Source: Aphidius gifuensis (lineage: Eukaryota > Arthropoda > Insecta > Hymenoptera > Braconidae). Taken from it: 64,000 nt of DNA. Where the stretch lies: NCBI RefSeq assembly GCF_014905175.1, contig NC_057789.1, positions 17,394,679-17,458,678 on the forward strand, given 5' to 3'. The notes beneath the pieces are model-generated. The model did not search any database. It had not been told where the DNA came from and saw nothing but the letters and a program-made list of their open reading frames with translations. Of this stretch, positions 1 through 12,062 are shown piece by piece (position 1 is the first letter of the stretch; every line of letters begins with the position of its first letter). The position numbers and the translations under genes were made by a program.

Positions 1-297
1 ATTGGAGATGTTTAAAAGGTTAGTTACGTTTAACCAAAGACTTTATTTACTCAACGTGTTTTATAATCATTTTTATTTATGAAAGTAAAATTAATAGGTT
101 TGCTTTATTATTTTGTTTTTCGCTAAAATATTAACTATTTACTTATTTTATCATGATGAATTTACTTTTATTGTCTTCTTTTCCCGACTGATAGTCTGCT
201 GAGAAATGTAAATCTGATGTTTCCGTACTGAATTTGACATACTTTTGATTTGTTAACAAAATAAAACTTTACAGAAATAAAATTATTAATTTTTCAG

Positions 298-1599
298 ATC
301 GAAGCCAATTGGGTATTGGACAGTCACAAGAAATGAATACACTTTTCCGTTTCTGGTCTTTTTTCTTAAGGGAAAACTTTAATCGCAATATGTATGAAGA
401 ATTCAAAAGTCTTGCTAAAGAAGACGCTGTTGCTGGATATCGTTATGGTCTTGAATGTCTTTTCCGTTACTACAGTTATGGCCTTGAAAAAAAATTCAGA
501 CCACAAGTTTACAAAGACTTTGAATCGGAGACGATAATCGATTACGAGAATGGTAATATATTTTTTTTTCTTTATATTGAAAAATTTAAAAAGATTCATT
601 TTTAAAAATCTTTCTATTTTTCGTACTGCTATCGATATATAAGATTTCGCTCATCAAACAAAGATTTATTTAATTAAATAAAATTAAATGTAATTTATCA
701 AATTAATTTTACATGATTACTTGTGCACTTACAAAATTCTTTGTATAAAATACCGAAACATAAATACAATCTATACTATAATTGGTTTTTATTGATTAAG
801 ATTAATCGCTAGATTATTCCAATTAAATACAATCATCACTACAAAATAAAAAAAATAACTGTTTTGAGGATCTATTTGGTCAGCTCAGAACAGTTAGATC
901 ATTGTTTTTTTATTAATAGTCAAAGTAATCGAAAAAAAATGTTTTGATAGTTCTAATCGTACCTTCAACACATCCATTTGAAAAAAATTAAAACTACATC
1001 GTCGTTTCAGGTCAACTTTACGGGTTGGAAAAATTTTGGGCGTTTATGCGGTATTATAAACATGCGGATAAGTTGCATGTTGAACCAGTACTTGAAGAAT
1101 ACTTATCTAAATTTAGAAGTATTGAAGATTTTCGAGTTGTTGAGGTAAGTGCACAAAATTTTATATAATTTAAATCAAATACATATATTCAATAAAACGT
1201 TTTTCTTTATGTATTTTTTAGCCTCTTAATGAAACTCGCCAGGAGTCAAGCAGCAAACTGCTCTCATTAGCTGACAAGCGACGAAATCGAAGTGTTTCAG
1301 AAAGTGAGCGTGATATAGGATTAATATTGAGTCGAGTTAGAAGACTCTCAGGTGGTTCCAGCACAGTGACGTCATCTGCTTTAACCTCAAATCTTCATAA
1401 ACAACTATCCTCGACTTCAATTAACTTAGCACAATGTCGCAATCGGTCTGATTCTTTTGGTTCAGGGCGTACTGCTCATACCAACTCAAGACGTCGTAAT
1501 GATTCAAACTCATCTGTCGGTCGTGATCACGTGAAACAGCAGCCAAGATCTCGCCATAATTCTGGCTCATTTACTAAGTTACAAGCGGTATCTAAATAA
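298..1599 (+). CDS. Larp1: La-related protein 1, C-terminal exons (DM15 region), 5' partial
   Basis: Three exons are visible: 298-552 (acceptor TTTTTCAG before it, donor GTAATA), 1011-1144 (acceptor GTTTCAG, donor GTAAGT) and 1222-1599 (acceptor TTTTTAG, stop TAA). Phases join cleanly (1 base + 2 bases, then 0). The protein contains the LARP1-specific DM15 repeats, with hallmarks GIGQSQEMNTLFRFWSFFLR, YRYGLECLFRYYSYGLEKKF and, after the first junction, LYGLEKFWAFMRYY ... KFRSIEDFR. A Ser/Arg-rich tail of about 125 residues follows, as in animal LARP1. In the family, DM15 binds the mRNA 5' cap and TOP motif and controls ribosomal-protein mRNA translation and stability. The La and RRM-like domains must lie upstream of the window; bases 1-297 read as intron. 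Family assignment is near certain; exon edges rest on splice consensus and phase. Confidence 0.95.
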
Positions 1600-2994
1600 A
1601 AAAAACGAAAACTGTAAACTTATTTTTTGCAACGAATGCTAAATAATACGACTTCACTATTGAAATTTTCAAGCACTTTTATACTTCAAATTAAGTGACA
1701 GTTCAATTGATAAAATCTATATAGGTTATGAGAAAATAATTTAGTGTTGAAAATTTTCTTTTTCTGCGATTTTAAAGCAAGAACTGAGAATTAAAGTCAT
1801 TAATTACCTGGCGAGAAATTAAACATCTTTCATTATTTTTTTTCAAGTCTTCCAGTTCACAACTTTCTAATATTAATAGTTCGGCATATAAGAATTCGCC
1901 GGGTAGAAGAAATAATGTTGATTTTGAATGACGATGTGTATAATTAAAAATTCCAAAAACTTTTTTTTTGTTTAGCTCATTGAATGCTTATTACCAGAAA
2001 AATTAACTACTGCTTGGCAACGCATAAGTATATATATATATCATGATTTTTCAAATTCCAAAACAAGTTAACTTTTTTTTAGTTCTTTAAAATTTATTCT
2101 TAAATATAATGTTTGATTATCGTAAGCAAAACAAAATAATTGTAAGTGAACCCCTGAAGCGTGGCTTATCTGATATTTTTTTTTTTCTTTTTTATACGTT
2201 GAACATGCCCGTATGTTTAGGTGCTTACATTCATAAAAACAAATAACCCTTAAACATAAAGAATGTCAGTGCTGAGAAATTAAATAACATAGAACAAAAC
2301 TATCGCTAACTTCACATTCTTGCTTTTGTTAAAGTTCGTCTGACAAATCTATGTGAATAATAAATAAAGTTTCTTTACATATTTAGGATTTATTGATGAC
2401 AGACTAGTCATGTACCACCTACACAGATTTGTCATTACATCGAAGTCGATAATAGATAATTGAAGATAAAACTCCAAAGTCACATAAGGCAGACTTTTTT
2501 GAAGTTTGCGATAAAACTTATGTATTACGTATAAAGCTCCACTGAATTATAAATACAAATTTATTACCACAAAAAATTGAAAAAATGATAAGAAATTACT
2601 ATGTTCGATAGATTCAATACTAACTTTGAAAATTAAAAAATAATCATAAGCCTAGTGTATATGTAAAAATAATAAAATAGTAATATTAAAAAACGAACAT
2701 TTTGGTTCTTAAAATAAGTGAATAAAATATATTCGATAATAAATGGAGTAATGACCAGGAATTTGCATGTATAAGACGTTAAAAACTATGTATAACGACG
2801 TTTTAAACATATATTTAATACTACGTAGAATCGTTTCTCCAAACGTTCCCAAATCATTTCCAAACGATTCTATATCTCAGTTTTCCATTTTTCATAATCC
2901 TGCCAATTATATATGGTGTACCCGGCCAAAGAGAGGAGTCAGGAGCGACAGTTTTCATGTAAACCATGTACAGTATTAAGGGGTGTCTCCACGC
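1600..2994. other. Larp1 3' UTR and AT-rich flank
   Basis: No credible coding sequence follows the Larp1 stop. The first several hundred bases are probably 3' UTR. AATAAA-type polyadenylation signals occur, for example in AATAATAAATAAAG near 2360, but the cleavage site cannot be chosen from sequence. The short open frame at 2767-2979 has no recognisable domain and ends next to a transposon terminus. Confidence 0.5.
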
Positions 2995-3159
2995 CAGTGT
3001 TGGGTAGGTAAGATACCGTATCTTACATCATCGGTTTCATACATCGAGGTATCTTACATTGCGTTCTCAGCGCCTTCTACGAATAAAAGTGGAACCTTCG
3101 TGCTACAATTTTTTTTTATTCGATAAGTACACATCATGGAGTTTAACACCTCCATGGTA

Positions 3160-3453
3160 CACATATATGTAATACTCTTATATTGCTAACAAGGCTCGAT
3201 TTTCATATGGTGGATGAGCTTGCGTATACGACGCGCATGTGACACGCACACTATATCTAATTGTTAAATTTATTTGCATTGGTGCAAACAAAAATTTTTA
3301 CATCAAATGTAGTAGTGTGAGTGTCACATGCGCGCGTCGTTTTGGTATGCGCCCGACAAGGAAGACGATAGAGTCTGCACCGTAGCCCATGAAGGAAATC
3401 CACTTATTGTAGAGATAGGACGTTAGCAATATAGGAGTATTACGGATATGTAA
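3160..3453. mobile_element. Small inverted-repeat element inside copy A
   Basis: GTAATACTCTTATATTGC near 3167 is repeated in inverted orientation at about 3424-3446 (GCAATATAGGAGTATTAC). Comparison with the uninterrupted arms at 14641 and 17056, which read ATTCGATAAATACATGTAATT straight through, shows that everything from about 3132 to 3834 is inserted material. No coding sequence is seen. Confidence 0.55.
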
Positions 3454-3459
3454 AGACAT

Positions 3460-3834
3460 GGGTGCATTCCTTTAATAAAAAATTTTTTTTCGTTTCGCAA
3501 TTTCGCCCTGTAATACCGACTAAAAACTAGAAACAGAAACAACGACAAAAGTGATAAAATTCTCTATGCCATATTCCAGACTTTATAGTTTACCATAATG
3601 TGTGGTACGACCTATGTGACAATAACAAACAATCACAACAAGTCAATTTTCTATTTATTTCAGTTTGATATAAACATTGAACAGTTATCCATCTAATAAT
3701 TCGAAGCCAAAAAAAATAATGTCATGTGTCAGTACTGCCACGACAAGAAACAGCTTTTTCCTATAAAATTTTGGCCGGTATTACAGGGCGAAATTGCAAA
3801 ACGAAAAAAAATTTTTTATTAAAGGAATGCACCC
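3460..3834 (-). mobile_element. GGGTGCATT-TIR MITE with 3-bp TSD (CAT)
   Basis: The TIR is about 60 bp long, starting GGGTGCATTCCTTTAATA and ending with its complement. It is flanked by CAT on both sides (3457-3459 and 3835-3837). Two further copies, in the opposite orientation, lie at 12063-12601 and 55087-55461. The interior is non-coding and matches them along its length. GGG termini with 3-bp duplications are typical of the PIF/Harbinger-related (PHIS) group; that placement is inference because no transposase is present. Confidence 0.85.
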
Positions 3835-4440
3835 CATGTAATTCATTTATTAAATAAATAAAAATTCCAAAAACAAGCAGCAGCTAAGGAAAAGATGTAG
3901 CTAAAAAATTGATGTTGCTTGAAAAAGAATTTCTTTGGCAACTGTAATTCCTTAGCTCCACCTTTTCCTTAGCTACTATTTTTCCTTGGGATTTTTATTT
4001 ATTTAGAAAATTAGTTATTTAAAATTAAAGCAACATTAATTCCTTAAAATATAATTTTTTGGCAACATTAATTTCTTAGCTACATCTTTTTCTTAGCTAC
4101 TGCTTTTCCTTGGACATTTTAATTTATTTAATAAATAAAATTACATGCATTTTATTTTTTAAATAAATAAAAATCCCAAGGAAAAATAGTAGCTAAGGAA
4201 AAGATGGAGCTAAGGAATTACAGTTGCCAAAGAAATTCTTTTTTAAGCAACATTAATTCCTTAGCTACATCTTTCCCTTAGCTACTGCTTTTTCTTGGAC
4301 ATTTCCATCTTTTAAAAATAAAATGACATGTATATTATTTATTTAATAAATAGAAAATGTCCGAGGAAAAGCAGTAGCTAAGGAAAGGATGGAGCTAAGA
4401 AATTAATGTTGCCAAAAAATTATGTTTCAATTAAAAAAAT

Positions 4441-5940
4441 TGTAAACAATGTCAGGTGGCAGGCCATCACATAATTATTGGGAAGAAGGGAGTTTTCGTC
4501 GTATTATTGATACAAAAAATCACAAAAAATAATAAAGCATATGAATTGTGCTTATTTTGTAATTCATTTTGTAATTAGCAAAAGATAGATGAAAAAAAAA
4601 CACAGGTAAATAAAAATCACGGTATACATTCTCAGTAAATTAAAGGAATATTTACAATTATTTATTTTTACTGTATTTATTAATTTAGAAATAGTTGCAC
4701 GAAAACAATCTGACACCCAGTTCCAACATCTTGATTTTGTTTGGTGATGAAGAAAATAACAACAATGATGCTGGTCTAAAATTACTTGATAATACTGAGC
4801 AAAATATTAAAATTATAAGTGCATCAAGTGATCCTCTAATAGTTAATGATAAATCTTATGCTGATAATATTTTATTTGTGAATTAGTATTCTTTTCCTAT
4901 AGAACAAGAAAAAGAAAAGATGCTATTTTTAATAGAACATTTGAATAAAGAAGGAATGGAAGGTATTGGAGATTATAAAGATTCATCATCAAACCGAAGG
5001 ACTGTACTTAAGATGTATTTTATAATTGTTTAAATAAAAATAATACTAAACGTCGTTAAATACAAATATATAAATATTTTAAATAGCTGAATAAAAATTT
5101 TTGTTAAGTATAAAATCGCAAAAAAAACTCTGTGCTTAACAGATTATTAATATTTTTATAATTTACTAAAGATAATTTAAAGATATTAACTTTTTTCTAC
5201 AGAACACCAAATAAATATATAATATGTAATTAATAAATATCTGATACAAAAAAATTATTATTTTTTTCTTGTGTAATATTAATATAAAAATTCTTGGTTA
5301 ATGCAAAGTCGTATAAATTTTTTAATTATAAGACTAGCCAAAAATGTATTATAAGTCAATTTCACGTTAATTCGAAGAATAACTAGAACTATAAATTTAT
5401 TCATATTCAATTGAATAATCGTATTTATTAAAAAAATTGATATTCAAAAATCATTCTTATTTTTTAACTAACTTTGCTTTTTTGGGCACACATGTTTTCA
5501 AATTTTTTTGTTAATGCCATTGATTATAATATTATAATAAACTATATTATATAAACTCATCTCATAATTATGTTCGTTCGTTCATTTATTTATTATTGTA
5601 TTTATTCTCACAAAAAAGCTAGATTACATTGAAATATGTTTTTATTTGTTTACAACAACAGGTTGTTTGGCATCAGGTAAGGCTAGGTATGAGTTCTTTA
5701 CATTATTTACATTATTTGCGTTTTTCACGTAAATTACATGTAAATTACATGTAATGTGAATAACTCGAAAAAATTCCCATTTACCCAACACTGACTATCC
5801 AATTACTTTGGTTTAATTTTTATTTTTGTCAAAAAATAATTTCGGAATAACGTTATAAAACTTTACGCGACGATCATTTTTTTTATTATGTTTTTTCGTT
5901 AAAATAATTTGGAAGTTTTTTTATTTTTGTGTATTATTTT
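4441..5940. other. Unassigned AT-rich stretch with a possible exon remnant (4689-5033)
   Basis: An acceptor-like TTAATTTAG at about 4680-4688 is followed by a 190-base open frame (4695-4886), then a second short open stretch to about 5033 containing EKEKMLFLIEHLNKEGMEG. Codon content looks more protein-like than the surroundings, but I recognise no domain and the frame has to change between the pieces. A CAGTGTTGGGTA-type terminus, inverted, lies at 5777-5793. The rest shows only AT-rich low complexity. Confidence 0.25.
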
Positions 5941-5959
5941 TTATTTATGTAGCTGAGAA

Positions 5960-7890
5960 ATTAATGTAGCCAAATAAATGATGTTTAAAGGAATTAATGT
6001 TCATTAATTAAAATAGAAATAATAATAATAACAAAGAAAATAAATGTTGCGAGGAAGATTAGAGATTTTTTATTTTTAAATTAGAAAAAAAAATTATGGG
6101 CGAATTTATATTACCTTGAAATTATTTTTGACAAAAATAAAAATTAATCCAAAGAAATTTCCCCGTGGGCAGTCGCGTCCTTCGGGCGCTCATTTGCACA
6201 TGATCGTTTTTTTTTATTTAAAAATAAAAATAATAATAATAACAACAAAAAGAAATGTTGCGAGAAAGATTAGAAATTTTTTACTTCGAAATGAAAAAAA
6301 AAATTATGGGCAAATTTATATTATTTTGAAATTGGTTTTAACTAAAATAAAAATAAAACTAAAGAAACTTTTCCGTGAGCAGTCGCGCTCTTCAGGCGCT
6401 CATTTTTCTGTAGAAATTTTTTTTTTAAATTTATTTTCGGAAAAAAAAAAATAATAGAAACAATAAAATTCACGACAAAATTCAAAAAAAAAATTTCTAA
6501 ATTATTTTAACGAAAAAAAAAACTGATTGCCACGTGAAATTCAATAACATTATTACAAAGTTATTTTTTGATAAAAATAAAAATCAAACCAAAGAAATTT
6601 TCCCCCGTAGGCAGTCGCGCCCTTCGGGCACTCATTTCCTCATGATCGTTTTTAAAAAAAAAAAAAAAATTATGGGCAAATTTATATTATTTTGAAATTG
6701 GTTTTGACGAAGATAAAAATGAAACTAAATAAATTTTCCAGTGAGCAGTCGCGCCCTTCAGGCGCTCAATTTTCTATAAAAATTTATTTCTAAATTTATT
6801 TTCCGAAAGAAAAAAATAATAGAATCAATAAAATTTACGACAAAGTTGAGAAAAAAAATTCCAAATTATTTTAACGAGAAACATAAGAGTAAAAAAAATG
6901 ATCATCGCGTAAAATTTTATAACGTTATTCCGAAATTATTTTTTGACGAAAATAAAAATTAAACCGAAGTAATTTTTCCATGGGCAGTCGCGCCCTTCTA
7001 TAATTATTCTTTTTCATTTAAAAATAAGAATAATAATAATAACAACGAAAATAAATGTTGCGAGGAAGAAATTTTTTATTTTTGAATAAAAAAAAAAAAA
7101 TATGGGCAAATTTATATTACCTTGAAATTATTTTTGACAAAAATAAAAATAAAACTAAAGAAATTTTTCTGTGAACAGTCGCGCCCTTCGGGCGCTCATT
7201 TGCACACGATCGTTTTTTTTCATTTAAAAATAAAAATAATAATAATAACAACAAAAAGAAATGTTGCGAGAAAGATTAGAAGTTTTTTATTTCTACATGA
7301 AAAAAAAAATTATGGGCAAAATTATATTATTTTGAAATTGGTTTTGACAAAATTAAAAATGAAACTAAAGAAATTTTTCTGCGAGCAGTCGCGCCCTTCA
7401 GGCGCTCATTTTTTCGTGAAATCTTTTTTTCGGAAAAAAAAAATAATAGAAACAATAAAATTCACGACAAAATTGAAAAAAAAAAATTCTAAATTATTTT
7501 AACGAAAAACAAAATGATCGTCGCGTGAAATTCAATAACATTATTCCGAAATTGTTTTTTGATAAAAATAAAAATTAACCCAAAGAAATTTGCCCATAAT
7601 CGTTTTTTTTTATTTAAAAATAAGAATTATAATAATAACAAAAATAAATGTTGCGTGGAAGATTAGAAATTTTTTGTTTTTAAATAAAAAAAAAAAATTA
7701 TGGGCAAATTTATATTATTTTGAAATTGGTTTTGACAAAAATGAAACTAAATAAATTTTCCCGTAGGCAGTCGGGTCCTTCGGGCGCTCATTTTTCTATA
7801 AAAATTTTTTTTTTAATTTATTTTCCGAAAAAAAGAAATAATAGAATTAATAAAATTCACGACAAAAATGAAAAAAAACTAAATAAATTC
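5960..7890. repeat. Tandem array carrying a GC-rich hairpin (GCGCCCTTCGGGCGC)
   Basis: Eight copies of a CAGTCGCGCCCTTCGGGC-like block occur near 6170, 6378, 6612, 6745, 6984, 7176, 7387 and 7768. They are separated by AT-rich spacers that alternate between two types: ATTATGGGCAAATTTATATT ... TTTTGACAAAAATAAAAA, and AATAATAGAA(A/T)CAATAAAATTCACGAC. The hairpin has a 6-bp perfect stem and a TTC loop and is far better conserved than its AT-rich surroundings. The short open frames here are repeat-derived. The array ends directly at the MCC-like exon. Confidence 0.8.
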
Positions 7891-7892
7891 AG

Positions 7893-8736
7893 TTTACTTG
7901 TTGGTAAATATGAGGATTCAACGGCATTAAAACTTACATTGTCATATTGTGATAGTTCAATTGAAGCATATGATGTATTAGTTGCATTATTAGAAACAGA
8001 ACAGCTATCATTATCTAATGATAAAAATAGTGTTACAACCGAGGGGGAAGTCACTTGTGAATCTGGTGTACATCGGGAGAAGAATCTTCAATAATCTCTT
8101 GTAATCGTACAGAAATGATTATGGAAAAATCGTGTAATCTATGTAATCTAAAGTACTCTTGTAATCTTTTATAATCATCAATAATCTTTAAAAATTTTAT
8201 GTAATCACCAGTAATCTTACGTCGTATATCTGTAATCTGCGAAAATTTTCTTGTAATCTTGATATGATTACAGAAAATCTCAGTAATCTTCCCTTCACCG
8301 TTTTCAGATCGCGCATGCGCGTGTATACATGCACATGTATGGTATATTAATTTTTTTTTTTCTTTATTCGTTTTTCATTAATTTTTTTTTTTTTTCTTTG
8401 AATTTTAAGTGTAATCATAAAAGATTACAAGGAATCTTTGTGATTACCAAAAAAAAAAGTAATCTTGTGTAATCATTAGGAATATTGCATGATTACAGGT
8501 AATCTGTAATCTGGTGTAATCTTCAATAATCTCGTGTAATTTTTTTTGAAATCTTTGAATTTTAAGTGTAATCATAAAAAATTACTAGGATTCTTTGTGA
8601 TTACAAAAAAAGTAATCTTGTGTAATTATTGGAAAGATTACATGATTACCGGTAATCTGTAATCTGGTGTACAATAAATTTTGGAGTGACTTCCGCCTCG
8701 GTTACAACTGATAATTATTATCTTGCAAAGAAATAG
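7893..8736 (+). pseudogene. MCC: MCC (colorectal mutant cancer protein)-like exon, split by a transposon
   Basis: After an acceptor-like AAATAAATTCAG the frame reads SLLVGKYEDSTALKLTLSYC then DSSIEAYDVLVALLETEQ (about 7891-8010). It matches the conserved coiled-coil block of animal MCC (LVGKYES..TAL.LAL.YS..CIEAYELLLALAESEQS). The frame runs to 8038, where a 663-bp element is inserted with duplicated TTACAA. Beyond the element, the same frame continues at 8708 for nine more residues and stops at 8734-8736. No other MCC exon was recognised nearby, no donor follows, and the stop comes within an otherwise internal region of the family. I infer an orphan or decayed exon. Identification comes from remembered family sequence, not a search. 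Confidence 0.7.
8039..8701. mobile_element. GTAATCT-rich inverted-repeat element inserted in the MCC-like exon
   Basis: The ends are CCGAGGGGGAAGTCACT and, inverted, AGTGACTTCCGCCTCGG, flanked by TTACAA at 8033-8038 and 8702-8707. Because the TIR edge bases are A/T, the duplication could be counted as 6 or 4 bp. The interior is dominated by degenerate GTAATCT/AGATTAC repeats in both orientations. A 5'-truncated copy lies at 35836-35955. No coding sequence. Confidence 0.8.
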
Positions 8737-8739
8737 AAT

Positions 8740-10090
8740 TTTTTTTTTTTTATTTCAAAAAAAAAAAAAAAAAAAATCTAAGACATTTTTTCATAGTTTT
8801 ATTTAATCAAGTAGTCCACTGCTGTACAAGCATTAATACAATACAAATATGTTAACAGTTACAAAAATAGGTTTTTTTAATTATTGATTTAATAATTAGA
8901 CTGTTTGATAGATTGTTATTTTTTAATGAGAAAAAAAAGTCAATTCACGAAATATTTATAATAGATCAAAGTGAAAAAAAAAAAAAAAACGAAAAACCAA
9001 AAAAGTCATTGCAGTTTTTTAATATTGTTAATAAAAAATGCTCGTGAATTAATTTTACTTGTATATATTTATTTTAATTTCATAACAAAAGTCAATATTT
9101 ATTATCATGATAGATCATTTTTATTAATATTATTTGATTTTAAAAATTTCAAACAAATTTATTCTTCTAGCTAATTATTATAACAAGCTTGTAATCAATA
9201 CACCAGTCAAACTGGATTATTAAAACTTTTTTATTTTGCATAATAATTCACACATACTCTCATTTAAATTTCGTGTCATTTGATTTAAAAATTCTTCTGT
9301 GATTGAAAACGAATTGCACCATCTTGTCAAACGATGATGATTGAAGAAAATATTTCTGTATATTGACATCTTGCTAGCTAGTTAAGCAAAAAAAACTAAA
9401 TTAAATAAGAAAAAAATATTACATTTTTGCTAATAAACAAGTCTGCTTAATTTTATTATTGATTTTTTTTTGACGATTTCATTACGTATTTTCTAAATGA
9501 CATTTTGCTCTAAATAATAATAATAAAAATAATAATTAACAGTTTTTAAATAATTATTATAAGTTATAATTTATAACTATCATTACGTTTTAAAATATAT
9601 TGTTTATTGTCAACATTTTGTAAAAAGAAAAAAAAAAAAAATACATTTTGTAACTTATAAAAAATTGTATTATAATAAACTTACACATAAATGTATTATT
9701 TGTGTATTTATTTATTGTGTTAACATTTCTTATTATTATTTCTTCATTTTAAGTTTATAAGACGAATTTTAATTTTTTTAATAAATATTTTATTATTCAA
9801 AATATACGCGCGCATTCGAGACGCCATGCTGCAACCATTACAATCCGAAAGTTTCTACAAATTCACGTTACAATGTTGGCCTTCTGAATTCAGAAGTTCC
9901 CCCACCATGAGTTTTAGCCTGAAAATTTAACACTTGGTGTCAAGGGCCTGAATTATCTAGTGATAATAGATGTTGCTGCAAAATCTTGCAAGCATTTCAA
10001 TAGCATGGAGACACCGCTTAATGCACCATTTTGGTTTTATCAACAGATAATTGTAAACAACCAAGAAGACTACAGAAACCAGGAGAGTCA
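8740..10090. other. AT-rich intergenic sequence, nothing recognised
   Basis: Homopolymer-rich and AT-rich DNA. The open frames at 8971-9174 and 9960-10232 are low-complexity or run into a transposon end and have no recognisable protein features. Confidence 0.5.
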
Positions 10091-10092
10091 AC

Positions 10093-10730
10093 CAGAGTTG
10101 GGTAGGTATGATACCGGTGTATCATACAGTAGTATCATACATTGTAAAATACAGTATGATACATCCTCATTATCATACGCCATGTATCATACATTAATAG
10201 CGCCAATTTACCAGGACCCCAGAACTACATAGGAATCCGAGGCGGCTTATATTTATTACTAGACGCACCGTGCGTCAACGCAGAAAAACCAATTTTTGTC
10301 CGAGAAAAAGACAGAAAATGAGACAGACACACAGATAAAACTCGTCGATATAGACTTTCTACAAGACCGACTTTTTTCATTAACTATTTTATCTACATTT
10401 CATTTATTGTCATTTTTTGAATTTGTATAGAATTCAAATTAATAAAAAACCATAGGAAAAATGGTAGCTAAGGAAAGGAAATTAATGTCTTTGGCAAAAT
10501 TAATTTTCTATAGATTAGCATGTAAACAACATTCTTTCCTTAGCTACCATTTTTCCTGTAGCTTTTTATTTATTGAAATTGAAAAAAAGCTATGGGAAAA
10601 ATATTAGCTAAGGAAAGGATGTTGCCTACATGTTTATGTTTTCAGCAGGATTAATTTTCTGTAAATTAACATGGAAACAACATCCTTTCCTTAGCTACCT
10701 TTTTTCCTATAGCTTTTTATTCATTTTATA
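10093..10730. mobile_element. hAT-like CAGAGTTGGGTA end with GCTAAGGAAA snap-back array
   Basis: CAGAGTTGGGTAGGTATG is followed by several direct and inverted GTATCATACA motifs, a sequence variant of the GTATCTTACA blocks in the CAGTGTTGGGTA family. From 10440 to 10725 come inverted pairs of TAGCTAAGGAAAGGA and TCCTTTCCTTAGCTACC. A matching right end with an 8-bp duplication was not found, so the copy looks incomplete. Confidence 0.5.
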
Positions 10731-11073
10731 ATTTATTTTATTTTATAAATTTAATAACAATTAACTATTATTCAATTATCAATCAATTCTAAATTAATCA
10801 ATATAATTTCGTTTATATTATTTGAATTTATTCGAAGAGATATGCCTCATAGCTGGTAAAGCAGATCTGAGACCGATACTGTAGAAAAGAAATAGGTTTA
10901 CCCTATGAATGCAACATAACTAGACTTAGTCTAGGGAATCGGGAGGAACTAGACTGCAAAATAAGTCGCCTCGGATTTACACGTAGTGCTGGGGCCCTGC
11001 AATTTACTCTTTTACTTCGCCTTTCATTTTGTCTATCCGCCATTGTACACATATTTGGTGCCTAAAAGCAATA

Positions 11074-11486
11074 GGTGCTTTCTTTTGGGCATTTATTTTT
11101 TTTCCTATTCATTTTTGCGCTTGTGTAGTCGAATGCGTACTCAGCAAAAAGTCAGCAACAGCGTAGTACATGAGAGAGCTGGATCAGCTATGTTTTAATT
11201 CTTATTTTTTAAGAATTATTTGTTCGACGCCACTGCAGTCCAATTCACAGGGCAAATTTTTTACAATTTAGGGCTTTTTTTTGCCGGTGATGGTGCTTGT
11301 CAAATTTTTTTTATATAGATTTCACATACAAAAGCTCTACAAGCGCCGCCAGTAGAGGAAAAAAGCCCTAAATTGTAATGCCCTGTGAATTGGACTGCTG
11401 TTCTCTCCTCAAGATTGCATAATATGCGCATGTATATGATCATGCGCATTGAAGTGAAAAAAAATGAACACCTAAAAGAAAGCACC
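11074..11486. mobile_element. GGTGCTTTCTTTTG-TIR element with TA target, carrying a nested MITE
   Basis: The termini are GGTGCTTTCTTTTG and its complement, with TA outside both ends (11072-11073, 11487-11488). A second copy at 26472-26722 lacks the nested MITE and gives the empty site for 11236-11397. Interiors share AATTCTTATTTTTTAAGAATT and GCGCATGATCATGC-type palindromes. No coding sequence. Confidence 0.75.
11236..11397. mobile_element. Hairpin MITE, CNG-target family (TSD CTG)
   Basis: The ends are CAGTCCAATTCACAGGGC and its complement. The whole element is nearly self-complementary, with AATTTAGGGC arms and a TATATAGATTT centre. CTG flanks both sides (11233-11235, 11398-11400). The host copy at 26472-26722 reads straight through this site with a single CTG, which confirms the boundary and the 3-bp duplication. 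Confidence 0.9.
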
Positions 11487-12062
11487 TAATATGTCAACAT
11501 AATATGTAATTTCACGAATTTATTAATATCTATTGGCCACAACCCACGACTAATGATTGTGTATATTTTATTCAAATAATCTCAAAAAATAATAATAAAA
11601 AAATGAGATAGTAGACCATCATATGATATGTGGAGAAGAAGGGTTTCGACAGTTTTTAAAAAACACTATGAAATGCCAGGAAAAAAGATAGTTTGATTAG
11701 CTTCCAAAAATGAAATACTAAATACAGTAGTTACGAGATTACAATTACACATATGATTTAACATCACTCAATATCACAAATATATTTCTCTTGTCATTTT
11801 CCATGAGAAACGCATTAAATTAATCGGGGAAACCTATTTGTCAAGTTGACATTATTCACCATATTGGCATACTTTTATATATTCCAAACGAACTCATAAT
11901 CCAAATATTTAAAATAGTCATAATATTAACTGTAATATTATTTTCTCATTCAATGATTTAGTTATAACAGAACTTTTTATATACGACGATAATGCGGTCA
12001 TTCGAAGAAACTTCACTGACTAAAATTCACCAACGCATTCGTTATTTTCAGTAATTGTGTTT
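11487..12062. other. AT-rich spacer, nothing recognised
   Basis: No gene, repeat array or transposon end identified. Confidence 0.4.

Larger units (their letters stand above)
2995..4440. mobile_element. hAT-like CAGTGTTGGGTA family, left end plus snap-back array (copy A)
   Basis: It starts with CAGTGTTGGGTAGGTAAG and continues with the same subterminal block seen at 16895 and 58351 (GTATCTTACAT, CATACATCGAGG, CAGCGCC, CTACAATTTTTTTTT, ATTCGATAA). From about 3840 it becomes alternating direct and inverted copies of GCTAAGGAAAAGATG and AATTCCTTAGCTAC, which can fold on themselves. The family's normal right end is not found here. A CCATTTACCCAACACTG terminus at 5777-5793 could be a diverged right end, but the 8 bases outside the two ends do not match. 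The copy is interrupted by the inserts at 3160-3453 and 3460-3834. Confidence 0.65.

Noticed and set aside
2995..5793. One intact hAT-like element from 2995 to 5793
   Set aside because: Both ends resemble the family, but the 8 bases outside (CTCCACGC and ACTATCCA) do not match and the expected right subterminal blocks are missing.
6116..7502. 112- and 126-residue open frames with QSRPSGAH motifs
   Set aside because: They are read through the hairpin satellite; the motif is the translation of CAGTCGCGCCCTTCGGGCGCTCAT-type units.
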